64,000 bases of DNA from Rubrivivax sp. Lineage in GTDB: Bacteria; Pseudomonadota; Gammaproteobacteria; Burkholderiales; Burkholderiaceae_C. The notes under the pieces were generated by a model that saw nothing but the letters and a program-made list of their open reading frames with translations, searched no databases and was not told the origin of the DNA. Positions 1-14,403 of this stretch are shown here, piece by piece; within the stretch, counting starts at the first letter, position 1; every line of letters begins with the position of its first letter. The DNA lies in assembly GCA_027485165.1 (NCBI GenBank), contig JAIXRN010000074.1, positions 62,001 through 126,000 on the forward strand, read 5' to 3'. Made by a program: the position numbers and the translations under genes.

Positions 1-25
1 GAACGGCAATGATGGGTTCCGGCAT
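1..25 (-). CDS. 5' end of a divergent CDS truncated by the window edge, possibly an ABC transporter ATPase
   Basis: Minus strand from 25 reads ATG CCG GAA CCC ATC ATT GCC GTT (MPEPIIAV). tesA-type genes are commonly divergent from a YbbA-like ABC ATPase. Only 8 codons are visible. Confidence 0.35.
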
Positions 26-722
26 CGACTCTTCTTCTGTTTGTGGTTCGGCGGGTACGGGTACGGCGGCTCGCGCCAGCCGGCGCGCCTGGCTGCGCAA
101 CTGTAGCCTGGGGTTTACCTGGATCGCGGCGGCCTCCTGGGCCACCGCACAGGGCCCAGGGGCACCGCCCGTGGTGCTGGTGGTGGGCGACAGCCTGTCG
201 GCCGAATACGGCCTGCCGCGCGGCAGCGGCTGGGTGGCGCTGCTGGAAAAGCGCATCGCGGCCGAACAGCTGCGCGCCCGCGTCGTCAATGCCAGCATCA
301 GCGGCGACACCACATCAGGCGGCCGTTCGCGCCTGCCAGGGCTGCTGACCCTGCACAAGCCGGCCGTGGTGGTGATCGAACTGGGCGGCAACGACGCGCT
401 GCGCGGCCTGCCGCTGAGCATGACGCAGGACAACCTGCAGGCCATGACCCGCGCCGCCAATGCCGCGGGCGCCAAACCCCTGCTGCTGGGCATGGCCGTG
501 CCACCGAACTACGGCCGCCAATACGGCGAAGCCTTCACCCGCCTGTTTGCCACCGTGGCCCAGGCCGAAAAGGCTGCCCTGGTGCCCTTTTTCCTGGCCG
601 GCGTGGCCGACGGCCCTGACGCCGAGGCGATGTTCCAGGCCGACCGCATCCACCCCAAGGCCGAGGCCCATCCGCGCATGCTGGCCAACGTCTGGCCAGC
701 GCTGAAGCCGCTGTTGCGCTAG
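9..722 (+). CDS. tesA: Arylesterase / GDSL lysophospholipase (TesA-like)
   Basis: GDSL block VVGDSLSAEYGL, GGNDALRG block, and DRIHPKAEAH catalytic Asp/His. Exact start uncertain. Confidence 0.85.
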   Translation: MMGSGIDSSSVCGSAGTGTAARASRRAWLRNCSLGFTWIAAASWATAQGPGAPPVVLVVGDSLSAEYGLPRGSGWVALLEKRIAAEQLRARVVNASISGDTTSGGRSRLPGLLTLHKPAVVVIELGGNDALRGLPLSMTQDNLQAMTRAANAAGAKPLLLGMAVPPNYGRQYGEAFTRLFATVAQAEKAALVPFFLAGVADGPDAEAMFQADRIHPKAEAHPRMLANVWPALKPLLR

Positions 723-780
723 CCCGGGTGCGTGCCGACCAACTGCCGGCAGCAGCCAGTCGGCGGCCGGCGGCCAGGCT

Positions 781-2469
781 TCAGGGTTCCGGGTTGCCGC
801 GCCAGCCGCCGCGGCCAGGGCCTTGCGCGGCCGCAGGTGCTGCAGGGGCTGGGGAGCGTTCGGCTCGCGGCGGTGGTTCGGGCCGCGCAGGCGGCTCGGG
901 CCGCGGCTGCGGTGCAGGCTGGGCCCCGGTGGCCGGCGGTGCGGGACGCGGCGCCGGCATCATCGGCGCCGGCTGCGGTGCTGGCGCTGGCGCCTGTGCC
1001 CCAGGCGGCGGCAAAGGCCGCAGCGGCAAGCCCGGGCGCGGGTCGGGCCGGGGGTCGCGCCCGTCGTCGCGGCGGCTGTCAGGGCGACCGTCTGGACGGT
1101 CATCACGTCGTTCATCGCGCCGGCCGTCGCGGCTGTCATCACGCCGGCCATCGCCGCGTTCTTCGCGCCTGTCCATGCGCCAGTCGCGCCGTTCGTCTCG
1201 CCCGGGGTCGGGCCTGGCATCGCGGCGGTCGTCGCGACGGTCATCCCGCCTGTCGTCGCGGCGTTCGTCGCGGCGTTCGATCTCCGGCCGGCCCAGCGGG
1301 CGCTCGGCCAGGGGCAGGCGGTCGCCGCGGCCGAAACCCGGCGGGTCGAAACGCCCGAAGGCTGGCCCGTCGATGCTGCCGATGTGCCGCGGGGTGTGGC
1401 GGTACACCGGCCGATAGGGGTCGCGCGGCGACAGCGGCACCCAGCCCACGCCCGGCCCGGGCCGGCCGCCACCACCGATCTGGATCGACACCCCCACCCT
1501 CGGCGAACCTGCCCACACCACCAGCCCCGGGCTGAAGGTGGGCCGGGCCACATAGCTGCCGGGCACCCAGCACCAGCGGCCGTTCCACTGCGCCCAGCGG
1601 CCGTAATGGAAAGGCGCAAAGCCCCAGGGCGCTGTGTCCACCCAGGTCCAGCCCCAGGGCCGTACCCAGGCCCAGCGGCCCTGCGTGTACGGCGCCCAGC
1701 CCGCCGACACCTGCAGCGGAAACCAGACCGCGCCGTATTCGGGGTGGCGGTCCCAGCGGCCATAGCGGTCCAGTTCGGCAGCGCCGGTCATTTCTGGCGA
1801 AACGAAGCGTTCGCTGGCGGTGCGCGTGTCGTCCTGGGCGTCTTCGCGCAGCGCGCGGGCGGCGAAGCCGTCGTCGGCCGGGTTGCCCCAGGCGTGGCGC
1901 AGTTCGCCACGATCGCGCCACAGTTCGGCCTGGTCGCCAGTGCCGATGGCGAACCCCGCGTCGTCGGCCACGCGCAGGTCGCCGCGCCAGCTGCTGGCAT
2001 AAGTGCGGTCGTCGACGCGGTCGATGCGGTAATGACCGGCGCGCAGCGGCTGCAGGCGCACTTCAGTCGTGGCCATCTCGATCTCGCGTGCCACCTCGGC
2101 CGTGCGCACACGCAGTGCCAGGCTGCCGCGCTTGAGCGCCAGCACGATGCGTTCATCGTCCAGGCGCAGCACTTCCAGTTCACTGCGGCCGTCCAGGCGC
2201 AGCGTGGTCGAACCCACCTGCAGTTCGGCCTGTCCGTCGGCACCGGTGGCAATGCGGTCGCCCGCGGTCAGGGGCAGGTTTCTTTCGGCTGGCAGCCACT
2301 GCCCGCTGCCGGCGTCGAAGCCCGACACCTTGCCCTGCAGGGCCGCCAGGCGCCCGACGCGGCCTGGTGGGTCTTCCTGGGCCCAAGCTGGGGCTGCCAG
2401 CCACGCCAGCAGCAGGAAAACGATGAAGGAGAAGGACAAGGCCAGCGGTGTGCGGTGTGACTTCATCAC
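781..2469 (-). CDS. DUF6600/FecR-like secreted protein with an Arg/Asp-rich C-terminal tail
   Basis: N-terminal signal peptide; FecR-like N-terminal part (GDRIATGADGQAELQVGSTTLRLDGRSELEV); YGRWDRHPEYGAVWFP and GWTWVDTAPWGFAPFHYGRW motifs typical of DUF6600; long RRDDRRDDRRD tail. Confidence 0.75.
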   Translation of the reverse strand: MMKSHRTPLALSFSFIVFLLLAWLAAPAWAQEDPPGRVGRLAALQGKVSGFDAGSGQWLPAERNLPLTAGDRIATGADGQAELQVGSTTLRLDGRSELEVLRLDDERIVLALKRGSLALRVRTAEVAREIEMATTEVRLQPLRAGHYRIDRVDDRTYASSWRGDLRVADDAGFAIGTGDQAELWRDRGELRHAWGNPADDGFAARALREDAQDDTRTASERFVSPEMTGAAELDRYGRWDRHPEYGAVWFPLQVSAGWAPYTQGRWAWVRPWGWTWVDTAPWGFAPFHYGRWAQWNGRWCWVPGSYVARPTFSPGLVVWAGSPRVGVSIQIGGGGRPGPGVGWVPLSPRDPYRPVYRHTPRHIGSIDGPAFGRFDPPGFGRGDRLPLAERPLGRPEIERRDERRDDRRDDRRDDRRDARPDPGRDERRDWRMDRREERGDGRRDDSRDGRRDERRDDRPDGRPDSRRDDGRDPRPDPRPGLPLRPLPPPGAQAPAPAPQPAPMMPAPRPAPPATGAQPAPQPRPEPPARPEPPPRAERSPAPAAPAAAQGPGRGGWRGNPEP

Positions 2470-2572
2470 CGCACAACGCGCGGGCCGGGCGTGGCGCCGA
2501 CCGGCGGCGCGTAAAGCAGTGTTGCAGCCGCGGGGTGGCCGACAGGGCTGCGCCGCCCGCCGGGCCGCCGTC

Positions 2573-3109
2573 TCAGTCGTCGGCCGCCGGGTCCAGGTCC
2601 GGAAACAGCACGCTGGTGTAGCCCAGCTTGCTCAGGTCCGTCATGCGCGTGGGGTACAGGCGGCCGATCAGATGGTCGCATTCGTGCTGCACCACGCGGG
2701 CGTGAAAGCCATCGGCTTCGCGGTCGATAGGCATACCCATGGCGTCGAAGCCGCAGTAGCGGATGCGGGCGTGACGCGGCACTTCGCCGCGCAGGCCAGG
2801 TACGCTGAGGCAGCCCTCCCAGCCGTTGACGATCTCGTCGTCGAGCGGCGTGATGACGGGGTTGATCAGCACCGTGGGCGGCACCGGCGGCGCGTCGGGG
2901 TAACGCACGTTGTGTGTGTAGCCGAAGATCACCAGCTGCAGGTCCACGCCGATCTGCGGCGCCGCCAGGCCCGCCCCGTTGGCAGCAGCCATGGTGTCGA
3001 ACATGTCGGCGATCAGGGCGTGCAGTTCGGGCGTGTCGAAGGCCTGCACTGGCTGCGCCAGGCGCAGCAGGCGCGGGTCGCCCATCTTCAGGATGTCGTG
3101 GATGGCCAT
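2573..3109 (-). CDS. def: Peptide deformylase
   Basis: [18 protein letters not shown] and QHECDHLIG (HExxH) motifs. Confidence 0.95.
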   Translation of the reverse strand: MAIHDILKMGDPRLLRLAQPVQAFDTPELHALIADMFDTMAAANGAGLAAPQIGVDLQLVIFGYTHNVRYPDAPPVPPTVLINPVITPLDDEIVNGWEGCLSVPGLRGEVPRHARIRYCGFDAMGMPIDREADGFHARVVQHECDHLIGRLYPTRMTDLSKLGYTSVLFPDLDPAADD

Positions 3110-3163
3110 GGGGTTCCTTTTCTTGCAGCAGCGGTGGCGGTTGTGGATGAAGAAAACGAAGCT

Positions 3164-8029
<4,866 letters not shown>

Positions 8030-8039
8030 AGACCTGACG

Positions 8040-9140
8040 TCAGCTGAACAAGCGCCGCGCTGCCGCGCTGCCAGCGGGCAGCTCCAGCGCTTCCAGCTGC
8101 CCGTAGAGGACTTCCAGTTCCTGCGCAATGCTGGCAAAGGCCGCCAGCGGCAGCGGCGTGCCGTGGTCGTCCACCACCACGGCATCCATGTCGTCGGCCA
8201 GCGCGTTGGCGGCGCGGTGCCAGGCTGGGAACGGTTCAGCGGCTTGCGCGGTCTGCGGCACGTCCAGGCTCAGCGTGAACTGGCGCACTGCGGCTGCCTG
8301 CGCGTCGGCCCCCAGGGCCGCCATTGCAGCCTGCGAATCGACGGCCAGGCTCAGCACCGGGGGCGCGCCTTCCTCGGGCGCCGGCACCACCATGCGCCCG
8401 GGCACGGTACCGGCAACGAAACCGTGGCGCGCAGCACATTGCTGGATGTAGCCCAGCGACCAGGCCACGCTGTTGGACCGCAGGGTCAGCGTCAGCTGCG
8501 CGTCCAGCGGGTTGGTGGCCGCATCCAGCTTGCGCGCTTCGTCCACCACTTCCAGCATGTCGGGGAAGTTCGGCGTCGCGCCAATGGCGTCGGCAAAGGC
8601 CTGCACCTTCTGCACGAATTCCGAATACTCGATCTCGTTCAGCGGCCCGCCGCGGCTGACCATCTGCACGCCGGCCTGCACTTCGCGGTAGCGGCAGCCG
8701 GGGCTGGGGCTGTCCCATTCGCCTGTCTCCGCGTCCAGGCCCTCGATGTAGAAAGGCTTGCTGCCGGCGCGGCGCGTGCCGGGCTGGTGGGCCAGCAGGC
8801 TGTCGCCGCTGATGGGGCCGTCCAGCACCAGGGGCACCAAGGCGTCGATCAAGGCGTCCAGGCGCGCGCTGCGGCGACCCGCAGGGCGCAGGCCTGGCAG
8901 GTCGGGCAGGGTGTCACCGGCCTCTGCGTTGGCGCTGGGGTCGGCGTCGGGGTCGGCGCCCATGCTGGGTTCGACGCGTTCGCCAGCGCTCTGGCTGGGC
9001 GCGGCATCGGCTGGCGCCGCCAGCGGCCGGGCGCGTCGCGTGCGCCACCAGCCCTGCAGCAGCACGGCCAGCAGCACCACGGCCCCCAGCAGCAGCAGGC
9101 TTTCGGTCAGGCCCCAGCGGGCTGCCAGCGCGGCGTCCAC
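8040..9140 (-). CDS. zipA: Cell division protein ZipA-like (C-terminal FtsZ-binding domain)
   Basis: N-terminal TM segment, variable acidic/Pro linker, C-terminal ZipA-like domain; immediately downstream of smc. Confidence 0.8.
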   Translation of the reverse strand: MDAALAARWGLTESLLLLGAVVLLAVLLQGWWRTRRARPLAAPADAAPSQSAGERVEPSMGADPDADPSANAEAGDTLPDLPGLRPAGRRSARLDALIDALVPLVLDGPISGDSLLAHQPGTRRAGSKPFYIEGLDAETGEWDSPSPGCRYREVQAGVQMVSRGGPLNEIEYSEFVQKVQAFADAIGATPNFPDMLEVVDEARKLDAATNPLDAQLTLTLRSNSVAWSLGYIQQCAARHGFVAGTVPGRMVVPAPEEGAPPVLSLAVDSQAAMAALGADAQAAAVRQFTLSLDVPQTAQAAEPFPAWHRAANALADDMDAVVVDDHGTPLPLAAFASIAQELEVLYGQLEALELPAGSAAARRLFS

Positions 9141-9141
9141 G

Positions 9142-12100
9142 TCAACCGGCCTCGACCAGGGAAACGGCGGCTTCCATGTCCACGGCCACGATGCGGCTGA
9201 CGCCCTGTTCCTGCATGGTGACGCCGATCAGCTGTTCAGCCATCTCCATCGCGATCTTGTTGTGGCTGATGAAGAGGAACTGCGTGCCCTTGCTCATCTC
9301 GGTCACCAGGTTCTTGTAGCGCTCGGTGTTGGCGTCGTCCAGCGGCGCGTCCACCTCGTCCAGCAGGCAGAAGGGCGCGGGGTTGAGCTGGAAGATGGCA
9401 AACACCAGGGCGATGGCGGTCAGTGCCTTTTCGCCACCACTCAGCAGATGGATGGTGCTGTTCTTCTTGCCTGGCGGCTGAGCCATCACCTGCACCCCGG
9501 CGTCCAGGATCTCGCCGCCCGTCATCACCAGCCGCGCATTGCCGCCGCCAAACAGGCTGGGGAACATGCGGCCGAAATGTTCGTTCACCTGGTTGAAGGT
9601 GCTGCCCAGCAAGTCGCGTGTCTCCAGGTCGATCTTGTGGATGGCGTCTTCCAGCGTGCCGATGGCTTCCAGCAAGTCGGCGTTCTGTGCGTCCAGGAAG
9701 GTCTTGCGTTCGCGCGCCTGGCCCAGTTCGTCCAGCGCGGCCAGGTTCACCGCGCCCAGTGCGGCGATGTCCTTGTTGATGCGGTCGATCTCGGTCTGCA
9801 GGCCCCACAACTTCACGCCGCCGTTGTCGATGCCCAGGGCCAGGGCTTCCAGGTCGACAGCGGCTGCCGTCAGCTGTTCCAGGTATTGCGCCCCGCCCAG
9901 CTGGGCGGCCTGCAGTTCCAGCTGCAGCTGCGTGATGCGGTCGCGCAGCGGCTGCAGGCTTTGTTCAAAGCCCATGCGCTGTTCGTCGGCGCGGCGCAGC
10001 TGGGCGCTCAAGTCGTCGTATTCGCTGCGCGCTGCACCCAGCTGCTGTTCACGCTCCAGGCGCAGCGCCAGTGCGGTCTGCAGCCCGGCCTGCGCGGCCT
10101 GGTCGTCGAAGGCGTCCAGTTCCAGCTGCAGCTGGGTACCGGCCTGTTCGTTGGCGGCCACCTGCTGCGCAGCGGTGTCGATGCTGCGCTGCAGTTCGGC
10201 TTGGCGCGCGGCCAGCGCGCGGGCCTGGAAGCGGGCTTCCTGGGCCTGGCGGTCCAGGCTGCGTTGTTGTTCGCGCGCTTCGGCCAGCCGGCGGTCGGCG
10301 GCGATCACGGCGTCGTCCAGTTCAGCGTGGCGTTCCTGCGCCGTGCCCAGCGCGATGTCCAGTTCCTCGAAGCGCCCTTCGCCCGTGGCGCGGCGTTCTT
10401 CCAGGCCTTCCATCTGGGCATCGATCTCGGCCAGCTCTTCGTTCAGCTGGTCGCGCCGGGTGCTGGCGGCGTCGGCCTGCTGCGACAGGCGCAGCAGCTC
10501 GACGTTCAGCCCATGCGCGCGCGTCTGCGCTTCGGAAGCCGCGCGCCGGGCGCTGACCAGGCGCTGCGCGGCGTCGGTGTAGGCCGCTTCCAGCCGCACC
10601 GACTGGCTTTTCGCGTCTTCGGCCAGCAAGGCCTGGGCGCGCTGCTGGCGCTGCAGGTTGTCGATTTCCTGCGCACGCGCCAGCAGACCGGCCTGTTCGC
10701 TGTCGGGCGCGTAGAAGGCCACGGCGTGCTGCGACACGGCATGGCCCTGGCGCGTCATGATGACTTCGCCGTGCGTGAGCTGGGCGCGTGCGGCCAGCGC
10801 ATCGTCCAGGCTGGCGGCGGTGTAGACGCCGGCCAGCCAATCGCGCAGCAGCGTCTTGATGCCGTCGGCGTCATGCGCGGTGCCCGGGCGCAGCAGGTCG
10901 GCCAGCGGCGGCAGGCTGGCGTGCGCACGCGGGGCCGGGGCGGCAGGCATGCCCTGTAGGGCATAGAAGGCCAGCTTGGCCGGCGGGGCGTCGCTGGCGA
11001 AAGCCCGCACCATGTCGAGCTTGCCCACCGCCAGCGCGTTCAGCCGTTCCCGCAAGGCGGCTTCCAGGGCGCTTTCCCAACCGGCTTCGATGTGCACCTG
11101 CGTCCACAGGCCAGCCAGCCCTTCCAGGCCATGGCGTTGCAGCCAGGGCTTGAGCTTGCCTTCGGTCTGCACCTTGTCCTGCAGGGCGCGCAGCGCTTCC
11201 AGGCGCGCCGCGATGTCGGCCAGGCGCCCGGTTTCGGCGTTCACCGCGGCCTGCGCCGCGCGGCGCTGCTCGTCCAGCGCCGGCACCTGGTCAGACAGCT
11301 CGTGCAGCCGCGCGTCGGCCACTTCCTGTTCGGCACTGGCTTCGGCTTCCTGCAGCTTCATGGCTTCCAGCTTGGCCGCGTCGGGCGCCTGCAGGCCCTG
11401 GCGTTCCTGGGCGCGGCGTTCACGCTGGGTGCGCAGGGCGCGCAGTTGTTCGTCGACGCTGCGGCTCTCGGCTGCCAGCACCTGGATCTGCTGCTGCACC
11501 TGCGCCACGGCCGCGCGCTGGGCGTTGCTGCTGGCCTGCGCCGCGCGCACGGCGTCTTCCAGCCCAGGCAGGTTCAGGCCTTGCTCTTCGGCCTGTGCGG
11601 CCAGCACGCCAGACTGTTCTTCGGCCGCTTCGATCTGTGCCGCCAGGTCTTCCAGTTCGTTGCGGGCCGCCGCTTCACGTTCAGCCCATTGCGCGTTCTG
11701 CGCCTGCAGGTCGGCCAGGCGTGCCTGCGCGCGCTGGCGGCCTTCGACAACGTAGCGGATGCGCTCTTCCAGACGGCTGACTTCCAGTGCCGCTTCGGCC
11801 AGGCTGCCCTGCTTGGCATGCAGCGCGTCGCTGGCCGCGTAGTGCGCCTGGCGGATGCTTTCCAGCTGCGCTTCCACCTGGCGCAGGTCGGCGGTGCGGG
11901 ATTCCAGCGCGGTGGCGGCTTGGTCGGCGGCGGCCTTTACCCGGGCTTCTTCACCGGCCGCGTCGCGGTGCTTCAGGAACCACAGCTGGTGCAGCTTCAG
12001 CGTGCCGTCGTCCTGCAGCCGGCGGTAGCGCGTGGCCACCTCGGCCTGGGCTTCCAGCTTGTCAAGATTGCTGTTCAGTTCCCGCAGGATGTCTTCTACC

Positions 12101-12678
12101 CGCGTCAGGTTTTCGCGTGTGTCCTTGAGCCGGTTTTCGGTTTCGCGGCGGCGTTCCTTGTACTTGCTGACGCCGGCGGCTTCTTCCAGGAACAGGCGCA
12201 GTTCCTCGGGCCGGCTTTCGATGATGCGGCTGATGGTGCCCTGGCCGATGATGGCGTAGGCCCGCGGGCCCAGGCCCGTGCCCAGGAACACGTCCTGCAC
12301 GTCGCGGCGGCGCACGGGCTGGCCGTTGATGTAGTAGCTGCTGTTGCCGTCGCGCGTGAGCACGCGCCGCACCGCGATTTCGGCGTAGCTGTTCCACTGG
12401 CCGCCGGCGCGGGCGCTGGCGTTGTCGAAGACCAGTTCGACGCTGGCGCGGCCGGCGGGCTTGCGCTGGCCGCTGCCGTTGACGATCACGTCCTGCATGG
12501 ATTCGCCACGCAGTTCGCTGGCCTTGCTTTCACCGAGAACCCAGCGCACGGCGTCCATGATGTTGCTCTTGCCGCAGCCGTTCGGGCCCACCACGCCCAC
12601 GCGCTGGCCGGGCAACTGAAAGGTGGTGGGTTCGGCGAAGGACTTGAAGCCCGAAAGCTTGATCTGGTTCAGGCGCAT
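9142..12678 (-). CDS. smc: Chromosome segregation protein SMC
   Basis: GPNGCGKSNIMDAVRWVLGE Walker A, long coiled coils, LLSGGEKALTAIALVFAIF signature, DEVDAPLDDAN Walker B. Confidence 0.97.
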   Translation of the reverse strand: MRLNQIKLSGFKSFAEPTTFQLPGQRVGVVGPNGCGKSNIMDAVRWVLGESKASELRGESMQDVIVNGSGQRKPAGRASVELVFDNASARAGGQWNSYAEIAVRRVLTRDGNSSYYINGQPVRRRDVQDVFLGTGLGPRAYAIIGQGTISRIIESRPEELRLFLEEAAGVSKYKERRRETENRLKDTRENLTRVEDILRELNSNLDKLEAQAEVATRYRRLQDDGTLKLHQLWFLKHRDAAGEEARVKAAADQAATALESRTADLRQVEAQLESIRQAHYAASDALHAKQGSLAEAALEVSRLEERIRYVVEGRQRAQARLADLQAQNAQWAEREAAARNELEDLAAQIEAAEEQSGVLAAQAEEQGLNLPGLEDAVRAAQASSNAQRAAVAQVQQQIQVLAAESRSVDEQLRALRTQRERRAQERQGLQAPDAAKLEAMKLQEAEASAEQEVADARLHELSDQVPALDEQRRAAQAAVNAETGRLADIAARLEALRALQDKVQTEGKLKPWLQRHGLEGLAGLWTQVHIEAGWESALEAALRERLNALAVGKLDMVRAFASDAPPAKLAFYALQGMPAAPAPRAHASLPPLADLLRPGTAHDADGIKTLLRDWLAGVYTAASLDDALAARAQLTHGEVIMTRQGHAVSQHAVAFYAPDSEQAGLLARAQEIDNLQRQQRAQALLAEDAKSQSVRLEAAYTDAAQRLVSARRAASEAQTRAHGLNVELLRLSQQADAASTRRDQLNEELAEIDAQMEGLEERRATGEGRFEELDIALGTAQERHAELDDAVIAADRRLAEAREQQRSLDRQAQEARFQARALAARQAELQRSIDTAAQQVAANEQAGTQLQLELDAFDDQAAQAGLQTALALRLEREQQLGAARSEYDDLSAQLRRADEQRMGFEQSLQPLRDRITQLQLELQAAQLGGAQYLEQLTAAAVDLEALALGIDNGGVKLWGLQTEIDRINKDIAALGAVNLAALDELGQARERKTFLDAQNADLLEAIGTLEDAIHKIDLETRDLLGSTFNQVNEHFGRMFPSLFGGGNARLVMTGGEILDAGVQVMAQPPGKKNSTIHLLSGGEKALTAIALVFAIFQLNPAPFCLLDEVDAPLDDANTERYKNLVTEMSKGTQFLFISHNKIAMEMAEQLIGVTMQEQGVSRIVAVDMEAAVSLVEAG

Positions 12679-12798
12679 GGCACGCGCCGCTGGGCGGCGG
12701 CGGAATAGTCCTGGAGTGTTGCTCTAACTTGTTGATTTGCTTCGCTTTTTGCGCCTCTGGCAGGGGCGGCGAAGGGGCTGGATGATAGCATCGGGCCC

Positions 12799-13266
12799 AT
12801 GGCCCAGACCCCTCGCAAAACCCCCCGCAGCAAGACCGCCGAACGCCCGAAGCCAGCCGTGCCGCCCAGCGCGCCGTCCAGGGAACTGCAGGCTTTTCCG
12901 AACCCTGCGCCCGAGCGCGACTACCTCATCCGCTTCGATGTGCCCGAATTCACCTGCCTGTGCCCGCTGACGGGCCAGCCCGACTTTGCGCACTTCCAGA
13001 TCGAGATCGTGGCCCACCGCCTGTGTGTGGAGACCAAGAGCCTGAAGCAGTATTTCTGGAGCTTCCGCAATGAAGGCGCCTTCCACGAAAAGGTGACGAA
13101 CACCATCGCCAGCGACATCGTGGCCGCGATCGACCCGCGCTTCCTGCGCATCCACGCCGACTGGTACGTGCGCGGCGGCATCCGCACCTACGTCACGGTG
13201 GAACACCGCCGCAGGGGCTGGAAGCCGGCGCCCAGGGTCGACCTGCACACGCCCACGGCCCCATGA
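12799..13266 (+). CDS. queF: NADPH-dependent 7-cyano-7-deazaguanine (preQ0) reductase
   Basis: EFTCLCPLTGQPDFA with active-site Cys, ESLKQYFWSFRNE-like block (ETKSLKQYFWSFRNEGAFHE). Confidence 0.93.
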   Translation: MAQTPRKTPRSKTAERPKPAVPPSAPSRELQAFPNPAPERDYLIRFDVPEFTCLCPLTGQPDFAHFQIEIVAHRLCVETKSLKQYFWSFRNEGAFHEKVTNTIASDIVAAIDPRFLRIHADWYVRGGIRTYVTVEHRRRGWKPAPRVDLHTPTAP

Positions 13267-13697
13267 CCGAGGCGCCCGCCCTGGCCCGGCCGGCCTACCA
13301 AAAGTTTGCGGTGGACGTGGCGCCCAGCGCCATCGACGGCCAGGGCGCCTTTGCCGCCGAGGCCATCGCGGCGCGGCTCAAGATCGGCGAAATCCGCGGC
13401 GAAAGCATCAGCGTGGCCGAAGCACGCATCCGCGCCACGCGCAACGAACGCATCATGATCGTCGAACTTTCGGCGCGCCGCGCCATCGACTTCAGTCACA
13501 GCGCAGACCCGATGCGCTACACCAACCACAGCTGCCAGCCCAACGCGCGGCTGTGCATTCGCCAGGGGCGGGTCGAGTTCTACGCCCTGCGCGCCATCGC
13601 GCCGGGCGAAGAAATCACCGTCAACTACGGCGAAACCCACCACGAAGGTCGCCTGGCCTGCCGCTGCGGCGCGCCGGGCTGCGTCGGGCGGCTGTAG
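13263..13697 (+). CDS. SET-domain protein (putative lysine methyltransferase)
   Basis: GQGAFA, NHSCQPNARL, GEEITVNYGE and a post-SET CRCGAPGC motif. ATGA overlap with queF stop. Confidence 0.85.
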   Translation: MTEAPALARPAYQKFAVDVAPSAIDGQGAFAAEAIAARLKIGEIRGESISVAEARIRATRNERIMIVELSARRAIDFSHSADPMRYTNHSCQPNARLCIRQGRVEFYALRAIAPGEEITVNYGETHHEGRLACRCGAPGCVGRL

Positions 13698-13725
13698 CAG
13701 CAGCAACAGGGAAAGCGTCTTCACC

Positions 13726-14403
13726 ATGGGCTGGGTCCACACCACGCAGCTGCGGCTGAACATCCTGCTGGAACGTTTGCAGGGCCTGGATTTCACGCGC
13801 GCCAACCAGCGGCCGGCCGAGCTGGGGCTGGACGAACGCGAGGTCTTCATCCCCTCGCCTTCCGGCGGGCCGGCCTTGCGCCGCGTGCTGGCCGACCTGG
13901 GCATCCAGCCCGCCGACAGCGTGCTGGACATCGGCTGCGCCAAGGGTTCGGCCATGCGCGACCTGCTGCGCCTGTCGTTCCAGCGCGTGGACGGTATCGA
14001 ACTGTCTCCCGACCTGGCCGCCATCGCGCGGCGCAACTTCGCGCGGCTGAAGCAAGCCCGGGTCAGCATCCACTGCGTCGACGCGCGGCACTTCGACGGC
14101 TATGGCCGCTACAACGTCTTCTACCTGTACAACCCTTTTCCGCCGGTGGTGCTGGCCCCGGTGCTGCAGGCGCTGACGAGTCAGCACGACCGCCGCACAG
14201 AACTGCTGGTGATCTACAACAACCCGCTGGGCCACGCCCAGATGCTGGCCCAGGGCTTCACGGCCATGCGCCGTTACCCTGATTTTTGGGGCCACGGCAT
14301 CCAGGTCTACAGCAACCGGCCGCAGGCCAGCCGCCTGGGGCCGCCGCGCCTGGCCCCGGGCGAGCACACCAGTGGTTCGCACCCGGATAATCCGGCGGCA
14401 TGA
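13726..14403 (+). CDS. Class I SAM-dependent methyltransferase
   Basis: VLDIGCAKGSAMRDLLRL motif I. Confidence 0.7.
   Translation: MGWVHTTQLRLNILLERLQGLDFTRANQRPAELGLDEREVFIPSPSGGPALRRVLADLGIQPADSVLDIGCAKGSAMRDLLRLSFQRVDGIELSPDLAAIARRNFARLKQARVSIHCVDARHFDGYGRYNVFYLYNPFPPVVLAPVLQALTSQHDRRTELLVIYNNPLGHAQMLAQGFTAMRRYPDFWGHGIQVYSNRPQASRLGPPRLAPGEHTSGSHPDNPAA

Noticed and set aside
11092-12708. 538-aa plus-strand ORF (and 8758-10959, 733 aa)
   Set aside because: Antisense to smc/zipA; no recognisable domains.
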